A stretch of DNA of 64,000 nucleotides from Terrimonas sp. Lineage in GTDB: Bacteria; Bacteroidota; Bacteroidia; Chitinophagales; Chitinophagaceae. The notes below the pieces were generated by a model, which saw nothing but the letters and a program-made list of their open reading frames with translations, had not been told where the DNA came from and made no database searches. The stretch spans positions 1-64,000 of the forward strand of contig NZ_QCZJ01000017.1 of NCBI RefSeq assembly GCF_003075435.1, read 5' to 3'. Positions 25,831-34,081 of this stretch are shown here, in pieces. The translations under genes were made by a program, and so were the position numbers. The number at the start of each line of letters is the position of its first letter. The stretch's first letter is position 1.

Positions 25831-27042
25831 ATGGCAAAGTGTAGAAAGGCCGCCTGGCTGGCGGCAGTGGGTTTGATATTGCCTTTTATAAGCCATGCGC
25901 AGGGAATAGCTGATGAAATGAAAGGCTTGCATGGTGTACTGGAGCAACTGTATGATGAGATGATGCCTCTGTGCAGCCAGTTAATCGGCGTAGGACAAGG
26001 ATTAGCAGGCTTTGCAGCTATGTGGTATATCGCCTCCCGTGTATGGGGACACCTGTCAAGAGCAGAGCCTATTGACTTCTATCCGCTCTTTCGTCCCTTC
26101 GTGATTGGCTTCTGCGTGTTATTTTTTCCAACCGTCGTTCTTGGTGTGATTAACGGTGTGATGAAGCCTACGGTAACTGCAACCGCTGCTATGGTGGAAG
26201 GTTCCGATAAGGCTATTGCAGTTCTCTTGCAGAAAAAAGAAGAAGCCATCAAGAAAACAGATGTATGGCAAATGTATGTGGGCGAAAGTGGCAGCGGCGA
26301 CAGGGATAAATGGTATAAGTACACGCACGATAATGAAGACCCTTCAGACGAAGGTTTTTTCGAGAGCATTGGCAATGACATCAAGTTTGCCATGTCCAAA
26401 GCCTCTTACAATTTCCGCAACTCTGTAAAAGAATGGATGAGCGAAGTGCTGAGGGTACTCTTTGAAGCGGCATCACTGTGTATAGATACGCTACGAACGT
26501 TTCAGCTAATCGTGCTGGCCATCTTAGGCCCTTTGGTGTTCGGGATTGCAGTATTCGACGGTTTTCAGCATACGCTCACGGTCTGGATAGCAAGATATAT
26601 CAACATCTTTTTATGGTTGCCCGTAGCAAACATCTTCGGAAGCATTATCGGCAAAATACAGGAAAAGATGCTGGAGCTGGATATATCACAGGTACAGGAT
26701 TATGGCGATACATTCTTCAGCAGAACGGATATGGCCTACCTGGTCTTCATGATCATTGGCATCATCGGATACTTTACCGTTCCCTCCGTGGCTAATTATA
26801 TCGTTCACGCTGGTGGCGGTGGCGCATTAGGTCATAAGGTCACCAGTTTATTCGGCAGTTCTTCCAGAACTGTGGTCAACACTGCATCTGCGGGTGCAGG
26901 CATGGCTGTGGATGCTATGGGCAGTGCAGCAAACCGCATGTCGCAAAGTATGGCAAGCAGTGGTGCATCTAACCCCTATTTCGGCGATAGCAGTAGCGGA
27001 AACTCTGGTTACATGAACGATAAACTAAAGGGCAATTCATAA
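25831..27042 (+). CDS. traJ: Conjugative transposon protein TraJ (VirB6-like)
   Basis: 403 residues. A signal-like N-terminus (LPFISHAQG) is followed by several membrane helices (about residues 50-70, 85-110, 205-235, 245-275 and 305-330) separated by a charged loop with DRDKWYKYTHDNEDPSDEG. The C-terminus is a Gly/Ser/Ala-rich tail (AGAGMAVDAMGSAANRM). This is the TraJ pattern of Bacteroides conjugative transposons, a polytopic inner-membrane channel part comparable to VirB6. It lies 10 bases after the third TraI/TerB-like gene. Confidence 0.9.
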   Translation: MAKCRKAAWLAAVGLILPFISHAQGIADEMKGLHGVLEQLYDEMMPLCSQLIGVGQGLAGFAAMWYIASRVWGHLSRAEPIDFYPLFRPFVIGFCVLFFPTVVLGVINGVMKPTVTATAAMVEGSDKAIAVLLQKKEEAIKKTDVWQMYVGESGSGDRDKWYKYTHDNEDPSDEGFFESIGNDIKFAMSKASYNFRNSVKEWMSEVLRVLFEAASLCIDTLRTFQLIVLAILGPLVFGIAVFDGFQHTLTVWIARYINIFLWLPVANIFGSIIGKIQEKMLELDISQVQDYGDTFFSRTDMAYLVFMIIGIIGYFTVPSVANYIVHAGGGGALGHKVTSLFGSSSRTVVNTASAGAGMAVDAMGSAANRMSQSMASSGASNPYFGDSSSGNSGYMNDKLKGNS

Positions 27043-27060
27043 TAATCTAAAGGAGGATAT

Positions 27061-27684
27061 ATGTTCAAAAAGATGAAAAATATTGATACGGCATTCCGGC
27101 ACGTCAGGAGCTTTACCCTGGTTGTGATCATCGGCTGTGTATTGATCTGCTGTTTTGCATTGTACAAAAGTTTCAGTCTGGTATCGCAGATGCAAAGCAA
27201 AATATACATTCTCGCTAACGGCAAGGCACTGGAAGCCTACGCTTCGGAGCGAAAAGATAACATACCTGTTGAGGCAAAGGATCACGTAAAAACATTTCAC
27301 AAGCTGTTCTTCACACTTGACCCTGACGACAAAGCCATTACCGCAAATATCACTAAAGCATTATACCTGGCCGATGGAAGTGCGAAACGTGCTTACGATG
27401 ATCTGAAAGAAAATGGCTATTACGCCGGGCTTATTTCCGGAAATGTCAATCAGACTATTGTGGTGGATAGTGTTGCGGTAGATATAAACGAGTATCCCTA
27501 CAAATTCCGGTGCTACGCTACACAAAGCATTGTACGCCCTACCAGCATTACAACCCGCAGCCTGGTAACCGATGGAGCGTTGCGAAATGTATCACGGAGT
27601 GACAATAACCCGCATGGCTTTCTAATTGAACGATGGAGTACGATTGACAACAGGGATTTAAAAACAGTAAGCAGGCGCCAATAA
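27061..27684 (+). CDS. traK: Conjugative transposon protein TraK (VirB8-like)
   Basis: 207 residues. A short cytoplasmic tail (MKNIDTAFRHVRSF) precedes one transmembrane helix (residues 19-38). A periplasmic domain follows, with KDHVKTFHKLFFTLDPDDKAI and later RCYATQSIVRPTSITTRSLVTDG, the usual TraK/VirB8-like signatures. A good ribosome site, AGGAGG, stands six bases before the ATG. TraK is expected to bridge the inner-membrane and periplasmic parts of the channel. Confidence 0.9.
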   Translation: MFKKMKNIDTAFRHVRSFTLVVIIGCVLICCFALYKSFSLVSQMQSKIYILANGKALEAYASERKDNIPVEAKDHVKTFHKLFFTLDPDDKAITANITKALYLADGSAKRAYDDLKENGYYAGLISGNVNQTIVVDSVAVDINEYPYKFRCYATQSIVRPTSITTRSLVTDGALRNVSRSDNNPHGFLIERWSTIDNRDLKTVSRRQ

Positions 27685-27695
27685 AAATAAAGATC

Positions 27696-28178
27696 ATGAA
27701 ACTATTTCCTAAAAGAAGAAAAGGCAATACCGAAGCTAAGTCCAATGCGATTAGCAAAGGCATGGAGGCTGGCTATAAGCGTTTGCAGGGTGGCTGGGCA
27801 AACTGGATGATGAAGCGTACGGAGAAATTCTCACGTCGTACATGGCTCGTGCTGCTTGCGCTCTTTGTGATGTTCACCAGTTCATACAGTGTTTATCTGG
27901 CGGTGAACGCTTTTACGGGCAAAAAAGGCAATTCAATCACTATAACGCCGATTAAAAAGCCGAAGCACGCTACTGAAACAGGAGAAACAAAAACAGACGC
28001 TGCCGAGGTATCGGAGGCAGAATACAGCCGCATCAAAAACTTCAGGGTGTATATGGATAGCCTGGCGCGAAGTCCTTCTGGAAAAGCCCTGTACGACAGC
28101 ATCAATAACCATCGTCCGGGGCTGATGGATAGTGTGAGGTTTATTGAAAATTATTATCAACAATTAAAACAAAAATAG
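27696..28178 (+). CDS. Single-pass membrane protein between traK and traM (TraL-like position)
   Basis: 160 residues. The N-terminal cytoplasmic part is basic (KRRKGNTEAKSNAISKGMEAGYKRL), followed by one transmembrane helix (about residues 48-68, TWLVLLALFVMFTSSYSVYLAV) and a Thr/Lys-rich periplasmic tail. By position and shape it corresponds to TraL of CTnDOT-type systems. Sequence similarity to TraL is not obvious to me, so no symbol is given. It lies 11 bases after traK and two bases before traM. Confidence 0.72.
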   Translation: MKLFPKRRKGNTEAKSNAISKGMEAGYKRLQGGWANWMMKRTEKFSRRTWLVLLALFVMFTSSYSVYLAVNAFTGKKGNSITITPIKKPKHATETGETKTDAAEVSEAEYSRIKNFRVYMDSLARSPSGKALYDSINNHRPGLMDSVRFIENYYQQLKQK

Positions 28179-28180
28179 AA

Positions 28181-29488
28181 ATGGAAAAGCAAGTGAAAAC
28201 TCCGAAAATGATTAGGCAGCGCAGGTTCTTACTGGTATTGCCAATGCTCGCATTGCCTTTTATGACCATGATATTCTGGGCGCTTGGCGGTGGCAAAGTT
28301 GAAAAAGTTGAAGCGCAGGCAGCAGTGAAAAAAGGCTTCAACATTAACCTGCCGGACGCTAACCTGAAAGATGACAAGTCGATGGATAAAATGAGTTACT
28401 ACGATCAGGCGCAACTGGATTCAATCAAATTTCTTGAACTGGTTAAGAATGATCCCAACTACAAGAACATTGGATTAGCAGATACGGATGAATACCTGTC
28501 AGGGAAAGAAGACACATTTCAACTACCTGCCGATGAAAGAGGGCTGAACACTTCTCTTTATGGTAGACGTGGGGGTAATGATCCCCATACGGACAAGATA
28601 TATCGAAAGCTGGCAGAGCTTGACAGGGAGATGAGCAAGCCTGTACCTGCTTCTATGGAAGATGATCCTTATGATATGTATCAACGCACTCCCGGCAGAG
28701 GTAATAATAGTGCAACCGTTAATTCATCAGACGTGGACAGGCTGGAGCAAATGATGAACATGATGAATCAACCTGCTGGCGAAGATCCCGAAATGAAGCA
28801 ACTGAATGGAATGCTGGATAAGATACTTGATGTGCAATATCCTGAACGTGTACAGGAAAAATTGAAGCAGACCTCCCAGGCAAACAAAGGGCAGGTATTC
28901 GCAGTATCGTCAAAAACAAAAGAAAACAACATCACATTGCTCAACGCCGACCTGCCTGCGGGTGGTTCAACAAATGGCTTCTATTCGTTCACTGGTGCAA
29001 CAGCTATCGAAGATTCACAGAACGCCATACAAGCGGTCATACACGAAACGCAGACTATCGTTGATGGTTCCACCGTCAAATTGCGATTGGTAAATGATGT
29101 ATTCATTAACGGGGTTCATATTCCTAAAGACAACTTTATATATGGTATCGCTTCGCTCCGTGGTGAAAGATTAAGTATCAAGATTACCAGTGTGCGGTAT
29201 AATAATTCATTGTTTCCAGTTGAATTAGCGGTGTACGACATGGACGGACTGGATGGCATATACATTCCCGGTGCAATTACCAGGGATGTTGCAAAGCAGT
29301 CCGCAGACCGGTCTATGCAAACCATCGGCTTGACTTCACTTGACCCTTCGTGGGGAGCGCAGGCTGCAAGCGCAGGTATAGAAGCTGCAAAGACTTTGTT
29401 CAGCAAAAAAGTCAAGCTGATTAAAGTAACTGTAAAAGCAGGCTACCAAGTGCTTTTACGTGACGAAAAGCAAAAACAATCCAATTAA
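28181..29488 (+). CDS. traM: Conjugative transposon protein TraM (VirB10-like)
   Basis: 435 residues. A short cytoplasmic tail and one transmembrane helix (residues 13-32, FLLVLPMLALPFMTMIFWAL) are followed by a long disordered, charged linker (about 40-220). The C-terminal TraM/VirB10-type beta domain has IQAVIHETQTIVDGSTVKLRLVNDVFINGVHIPKD and later GDxGxxG-like VYDMDGLDGIYIPG. TraM spans the periplasm and contacts the TraN outer ring. The length is normal for the family. Confidence 0.92.
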   Translation: MEKQVKTPKMIRQRRFLLVLPMLALPFMTMIFWALGGGKVEKVEAQAAVKKGFNINLPDANLKDDKSMDKMSYYDQAQLDSIKFLELVKNDPNYKNIGLADTDEYLSGKEDTFQLPADERGLNTSLYGRRGGNDPHTDKIYRKLAELDREMSKPVPASMEDDPYDMYQRTPGRGNNSATVNSSDVDRLEQMMNMMNQPAGEDPEMKQLNGMLDKILDVQYPERVQEKLKQTSQANKGQVFAVSSKTKENNITLLNADLPAGGSTNGFYSFTGATAIEDSQNAIQAVIHETQTIVDGSTVKLRLVNDVFINGVHIPKDNFIYGIASLRGERLSIKITSVRYNNSLFPVELAVYDMDGLDGIYIPGAITRDVAKQSADRSMQTIGLTSLDPSWGAQAASAGIEAAKTLFSKKVKLIKVTVKAGYQVLLRDEKQKQSN

Positions 29489-29517
29489 ATATTTGAATCA
29501 CTTAAAAATTCCAAAAG

Positions 29518-30360
29518 ATGAAAAAGATCAGTGCAGTAATGGTAATGGGAATTTTCCTGCTTATTACAACTTTCAAAGCGCAGGCGCAAACAAATACAGC
29601 CTGGCAAACAAAAGCAATTGAATCATATCATGTGGCAATTGCTTTCTCCAAAACAACCAACATTATCTTTCCCTATTCTATTGTCAGTGTAGATATAGGA
29701 AGCAGGGATGTGTTGGCTCAAAAAGCGAAGGGAGTAGAAAATATCTTGCAGATAAAAGCCGCAAAAGATAGCTTTCCTCAAACCAATATCAGCATCATTA
29801 CTGCTGACGGAAAGCTCACATCCTTTCTGGTTGATTACGCCGAACAGCCTACTATACTCAATATTTCATTAGCGGGTCTGACAAAGCAAAACACCATCTC
29901 TATTCCTTCAGAAAGTATAAACCAGGAACAAATGGAGAATTACGCTTCAATGGCTTTTGAATCGAAGAAAAAGATACGGGGTATAAAGGATGAAACTTTC
30001 GGCATTCGTCTTAAACTGAACGGCCTGTTTATCCATGATGACATTATGCTGATGCGCTTCAATATTGCCAATGAAACAAATATCAACTATGATATTGACC
30101 AGCTCAGGCTTTACATCCGTGACCAAAAGAAAAGCAAAAGAACTGCTACGCAGGAGATAGAAATAGTACCCGTACTTGTACATAACAATACGACCCAAGT
30201 AATCGGGCAGTCAGATACTACCATCGTTTTTATTGTACCCAAATTTACTATTCCTGATAAGAAGTACCTCGCAGTTCAAATGATGGAGAAGAACGGAGGC
30301 AGGCATCTGGAACTGCATATAAAGAACAAGAAAATTGTAAAGGCAGCTCCGATTAATTAA
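29518..30360 (+). CDS. traN: Conjugative transposon protein TraN (DUF4138, VirB9-like)
   Basis: 280 residues. A signal peptide ends at KAQAQ. The mature part opens with SYHVAIAFSKTTNIIFPYSIVSVDIGSRDVLAQKAKGVENILQIKAA, the standard TraN start, and ends in a beta-rich domain with LFIHDDIMLMRFNIANETNINYDIDQLRLYIRDQKKSKR. It is the periplasmic or outer-membrane-associated VirB9 counterpart. It is the last recognisable channel gene: no TraO, TraP or TraQ follows in the window. Confidence 0.93.
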   Translation: MKKISAVMVMGIFLLITTFKAQAQTNTAWQTKAIESYHVAIAFSKTTNIIFPYSIVSVDIGSRDVLAQKAKGVENILQIKAAKDSFPQTNISIITADGKLTSFLVDYAEQPTILNISLAGLTKQNTISIPSESINQEQMENYASMAFESKKKIRGIKDETFGIRLKLNGLFIHDDIMLMRFNIANETNINYDIDQLRLYIRDQKKSKRTATQEIEIVPVLVHNNTTQVIGQSDTTIVFIVPKFTIPDKKYLAVQMMEKNGGRHLELHIKNKKIVKAAPIN

Positions 30361-30426
30361 AACTGAACGCTCCATTGAAACTGTTCCATTCTATTTCAAT
30401 TATTCGTTCTCGCTAAAAGATATGTT

Positions 30427-31584
30427 ATGAAAATAAGGAAAGACGACTACAAGGATATTCTTGAATACCTGACTAAAAAGCGTTGGGAAGGTGAGGAATT
30501 TGTCGCCTTTCTCGATGATGTTTCTCCAGTAACTAAAGAAGATCTATTCACATTCCCCACAGAATACGATGTTAGGGAGTTCTGCTACGAAATGTCAACC
30601 GACATTGACTTTTACAACTTTCTGGCAATACGGTCGGCATATAAGACTATGCAGGAAGCTGCCGAGAACAGCAAACTAATGATTGAAAGGGAGGGCATCA
30701 TTGACGTGTCCCTGATGGTAGCGGTTCGTTACGAAAGATTAGAAAGAGAACAATTAAATAACAATCAAAATTCAGAAGTTATGAATCAGAAAAATTTTGA
30801 ATACCTGCGTGACCAGGTAAAGTACACCGGGTTCGGTGAAGGGTTGGAAAACGACCTGAAGCAAAAAATTCAGGAAGGAACCCCGGAGTTTAAATTGGCC
30901 TATGAAACGAAGTATGGCAACGATACTGTAAACGCTACATTGAATTTCAGCCAATCGAAGCAAAGCGATATGTATTTCTTTAATTCCTATCAGGTGAAAG
31001 TGCAAAAGGAAAATAGCTCTGAAACAATGGAGCAAACCTTCTACATCAACAAAGGCAACAACATTACCCTGAAGGAAGGGTATAACCTGATGGAAGGAAG
31101 GTCAGTGAATAAAGACCTCACCAATAAAGAAGGACAGGTGTACAACGCCTGGGTACAGATGGACTTTAAACAAAGTGATAATAACGGCAATTTCAAGCTG
31201 AAGCACTATCATGAAAACTACGGCTACGATTTGGAAGCGGTTTTATCCAAGCATCCGATCAGGGAATTAGGTAACGAGGAATACAAATCCAATCTGATGG
31301 ATTCCCTTAAAAAAGGGAACCTGCAATCTGCCACGTTTCAGATCAACGGTGCGGAGCAAAAACAATACATCGAAGCTAACCCTCAATTCAAGACAATCAA
31401 CATATATGATAGCAGTATGCAAAGGGTTGATAACAGACAGGCGAAAAAAGAACAGCAGTCTGAAGGTGAAAGCCAGTCAGCTAAACAAGACGGTAAAAAG
31501 GAAAGGCAGACACCTGCTGAAGATGATGGCCCTGAGATACCGAAGGCATCTAAGAAAAGGAGAAAGAACCAAAGCATCAGCTAA
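30427..31584 (+). CDS. ICE protein of unknown function, paralogue A
   Basis: 385 residues, soluble and charged. Residues 1-110 form a separate acidic helical part (DDYKDILEYLTKKRWEGEEFVAFLDDV). From about residue 118, after an internal MNQKNFEYLRDQVKYTGFG, comes a module found again in the gene at 32443: QTFYINKGNNITLKEGYNLMEGR, WVQMDFKQSDNNGNFKLKHYHENYGYDLEAVL and IEANPQFKTINIYD. The C-terminus is a basic low-complexity tail. No catalytic motif is seen. It starts 66 bases after traN, probably on the same transcript. Confidence 0.72.
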   Translation: MKIRKDDYKDILEYLTKKRWEGEEFVAFLDDVSPVTKEDLFTFPTEYDVREFCYEMSTDIDFYNFLAIRSAYKTMQEAAENSKLMIEREGIIDVSLMVAVRYERLEREQLNNNQNSEVMNQKNFEYLRDQVKYTGFGEGLENDLKQKIQEGTPEFKLAYETKYGNDTVNATLNFSQSKQSDMYFFNSYQVKVQKENSSETMEQTFYINKGNNITLKEGYNLMEGRSVNKDLTNKEGQVYNAWVQMDFKQSDNNGNFKLKHYHENYGYDLEAVLSKHPIRELGNEEYKSNLMDSLKKGNLQSATFQINGAEQKQYIEANPQFKTINIYDSSMQRVDNRQAKKEQQSEGESQSAKQDGKKERQTPAEDDGPEIPKASKKRRKNQSIS

Positions 31585-31671
31585 GCACTAAGTAGCCCCG
31601 TCTATTATAAATAGTCGTGAAGTTGAGATGGTGAAAAGGAAACTATTTATAACGTAAAAACAGATTGAAAA

Positions 31672-32421
31672 ATGAGAAGTCAAATATTAATGCTGCTAAT
31701 ATTTATAATAAGCCTTTCAGCATGTACGAAAGATAATAAAGCTGTAATATCAGAAGGCGAAAATAAAATTGCGCAGTTAAGATCACCACTTGGCGAAGCA
31801 GGTCCTGAAAACCCGGAAAATGCCTACGATAGCATAGGCTATTGGCATAATCAGATCGTGGCATACGTACAGAACTGCAAGCCAGTTACAGACACACCTA
31901 ATGTAGAGATGTCAACGCGATGTGTACTTCGCTTTTGCAGGGAAATGGAACGTATTGCCATGCCTCTATCATTTTTCTCAACAGTAAACCAGACGGTAAG
32001 GCAAAGCAACGAAAGCATCCAAACGCTTATAGCTAATTGTCCTTATGAAGAGCCAGTAAAGGCCGCCCTGGATTCGCTGGTGCAATTGATCAAACGACTT
32101 TCGGATAGGGATAGTCCCTATCCGGTGATTAAAGCCATGATTGTGAACTTTGAGAGGAGGGCAATGCAAAATAACCTGCTCAGTCCTGAAGGTCGTGAAA
32201 TTGCCCTTAAAGCGGCATCGGTAGCACGTTACTCCATTTATTATTGGATGAATACGCTCCAGCCCCCGGCTCCGGCGGCGGCCTTTAAGTTTAAAAACAT
32301 AGTTAAGTGGATTGCCGCCGTCACGAGTGATATAGGCGGCGCTATCGTGAGCGGCAGTGTGGAATACGCCGCCGATTGCAGCACCTATGCCTATGATCTG
32401 GTGACGTACAGTATGCCTTAG
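31672..32421 (+). CDS. ICE lipoprotein of unknown function
   Basis: 249 residues with a lipobox (SLSACTKDNK). The mature part is helical, with four cysteines (for example NCKPVTDTPNVEMSTRCVLRFCREMERI) and a hydrophobic C-terminal stretch near AAVTSDIGGAIVSGSVEYAADCS. No family is recognised. It is encoded between the two paralogous soluble proteins, its stop 21 bases before the ATG of the second. An envelope role in mating or exclusion would fit but is inference. Confidence 0.68.
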   Translation: MRSQILMLLIFIISLSACTKDNKAVISEGENKIAQLRSPLGEAGPENPENAYDSIGYWHNQIVAYVQNCKPVTDTPNVEMSTRCVLRFCREMERIAMPLSFFSTVNQTVRQSNESIQTLIANCPYEEPVKAALDSLVQLIKRLSDRDSPYPVIKAMIVNFERRAMQNNLLSPEGREIALKAASVARYSIYYWMNTLQPPAPAAAFKFKNIVKWIAAVTSDIGGAIVSGSVEYAADCSTYAYDLVTYSMP

Positions 32422-32442
32422 TTGATCCTCAAAAATCAGGTT

Positions 32443-33495
32443 ATGAATAACAGTCTTGTAAACAGAGTGGAAGCAGAGCTGAACCAATGGCGTTCAAGGG
32501 AGGAACGGTTTAGCAAGCTGTTTTCTTTCAGCCTTTCAAATAATAGGGCACTGCTAAAAGAAAAGCTGGATTACTACGACCGTATTGCTGCAAAGTATAA
32601 AGGCACGCAGGATCTGGACGAGCGGTTTGCACTCAGGGTGCTAAGGCAAGAGCGCAATCGTATTGAAAAGCAGCTTTATCCTAATCTACTGATAAGGCTG
32701 CTGCGCAGGTTATTAGTTGCACCCGTTAAGGAACAAATCGTAATAAGGCAGGATAACAGGAAAACAGAGCAAAACAGCCAGGCGTTGCACCATCAGGTGC
32801 AGCGTGCTGGCTTTCCTGACCTATCTGCAAAAATTGATGAGCAGATGAAACTTGGGCAGCAACAATTTTCCATTCCTGTTTCCTATTACCTCAATGATAA
32901 AGAAAGGTTAGATCATCAGTTATCGTTCGCTAAAGATCAATCCGGTGCATACCAGCTTGAAGGGTATAAAACAACCCTGTATAATGAATCCAAACCGGAG
33001 GAAAAACGCCAGCAATACTTTACCATGCGTAACGGTAATAATGTAAATGCCACGGAGTGCTATAATCTTTTATCCGGTCGCTGCATCCAGAGCGGTGGAA
33101 CTTGGATGCAACTTGATTTTAACGACAAAGACCCAAACGGAAATTTCCGAATCAAGCAATTCCACTCAGACTACGGCTACGATCTTGAAAAGGCTTTGCA
33201 GCAGCTTCCGTTAAAGGAATTGCTCAATAAAGGTGAAGCAGATAAGCTGCAATCGGAATTAAAAAATGGAAACCGTGTGTCGGTGAGCTTTGTGAAGGAT
33301 GGAAATGAACAACGCTTCTATATTGAAGCTAATCCGCAGTTTAAATCAGTAAATATTTACGATGAGCATTCCAGGAAAATAACGCTTCATACAGCATTAG
33401 GCAATAAAACAATGGATGCTATGAAAGTGACGCATAAGGTCAATGAGCAGCAGCAACAAAATCATGCAAAAAAGAACGGAATGAGATTAGGGTAA
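32443..33495 (+). CDS. ICE protein of unknown function, paralogue B
   Basis: 350 residues from the ATG at 32443; the TTG at 32422, directly after the previous stop, is a poor start. Residues about 1-115 are a basic helical region (REERFSKLFSFSLSNNRALLKEKLDYYDRI). The C-terminal module repeats that of the gene at 30427: YFTMRNGNNVNATECYNLLSGRC, WMQLDFNDKDPNGNFRIKQFHSDYGYDLEKAL and FYIEANPQFKSVNIYD. The shared module is about 200 residues and the two N-termini differ. Function unknown. Confidence 0.72.
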   Translation: MNNSLVNRVEAELNQWRSREERFSKLFSFSLSNNRALLKEKLDYYDRIAAKYKGTQDLDERFALRVLRQERNRIEKQLYPNLLIRLLRRLLVAPVKEQIVIRQDNRKTEQNSQALHHQVQRAGFPDLSAKIDEQMKLGQQQFSIPVSYYLNDKERLDHQLSFAKDQSGAYQLEGYKTTLYNESKPEEKRQQYFTMRNGNNVNATECYNLLSGRCIQSGGTWMQLDFNDKDPNGNFRIKQFHSDYGYDLEKALQQLPLKELLNKGEADKLQSELKNGNRVSVSFVKDGNEQRFYIEANPQFKSVNIYDEHSRKITLHTALGNKTMDAMKVTHKVNEQQQQNHAKKNGMRLG

Positions 33496-33510
33496 TAAAA
33501 GGCGTGAGCA

Positions 33511-33804
33511 ATGGATAGGCTGTATTATTTGTCGGATTTTTTTGAAGCCATAGGAACTGATGCCCGCATCAGCATTACTCATATAGGCATTTATGCGGCT
33601 TTGTTACAGTATCGCATAAAGAATGGCTTTGCCAACCCTATCCAGGTTTTTAGTCATGAGATATTAAGCATTGCAAAATTGTCCTCTGCTATCACCTACC
33701 ACAAATGCGTTAGAGAACTAAGTGAATATGGTTATATAAGGTATGAGCCGTCTTTTAATCGTATGAAGGGAAGCAAAATCTATTTTGCTGAAAGAAGCGA
33801 TTAA
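33511..33804 (+). CDS. Small winged-helix-like protein
   Basis: 97 residues. The order MDRLYYLSDFFEAIGTDARISITHIGIYAALLQYRIKNGF, then IAKLSSAITYHKCVRELSEYGYIRYEPS, resembles a winged helix: a helical start, a recognition-helix-like SSAITYHKCVREL, then a short wing. It could bind DNA as a regulator or replication-type factor. It follows paralogue B by 15 bases and ends just before a terminator hairpin, so it may close the upstream transcript. Confidence 0.65.
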   Translation: MDRLYYLSDFFEAIGTDARISITHIGIYAALLQYRIKNGFANPIQVFSHEILSIAKLSSAITYHKCVRELSEYGYIRYEPSFNRMKGSKIYFAERSD

Positions 33805-33831
33805 AATAGACAAGTGATTTGGAAAGTTTTG

Positions 33832-33854
33832 CAAAAGCCCGCAATGGGCTTTTG
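33832..33854 (+). terminator. Perfect 9-bp hairpin, probable intrinsic terminator
   Basis: CAAAAGCCC (33832-33840) and GGGCTTTTG (33846-33854) pair perfectly around GCAAT, followed by TTATCT. The stem ends in its own T-rich arm. It separates the long upstream ICE transcript from the recombinase unit. The same hairpin stands in front of a strong ribosome site, so it could also shape the leader of the next gene. Confidence 0.6.
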
Positions 33855-33876
33855 TTATCTAAAAAGGAGGTGTGAG

Positions 33877-34071
33877 ATGGAAGATGAAGTGTTGATGAGG
33901 ATCACTCCAGACAAGGCGATAGAAATTTTGCGTAAAGATGGAATTGATGTCAATATCGAAGAAGCACAGATTATACTCGACTTTTTATATAGTATGGCGA
34001 ACATAGTAGTTGAACAATACATAAGTATGCGGCATTGCAATGCCGAAATCGTAACTAAGACTGTAAAGTAA
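33877..34071 (+). CDS. 64-residue protein encoded just upstream of the serine recombinase
   Basis: The start at 33877 is chosen because AAGGAGG (33864-33870) stands six bases upstream, an unusually strong Shine-Dalgarno site for this genome. The protein is acidic and helical: TPDKAIEILRKDGIDVNIEEAQIILDFLYSMANIVVEQYI. No membrane segment is seen. The recombinase gene starts 10 bases after its stop, so they are co-transcribed. Small proteins so placed can be recombination directionality factors or simple partners of the recombinase. That is inference, and no HTH is evident here. Confidence 0.65.
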   Translation: MEDEVLMRITPDKAIEILRKDGIDVNIEEAQIILDFLYSMANIVVEQYISMRHCNAEIVTKTVK

Positions 34072-34081
34072 AAAAGCAGCT

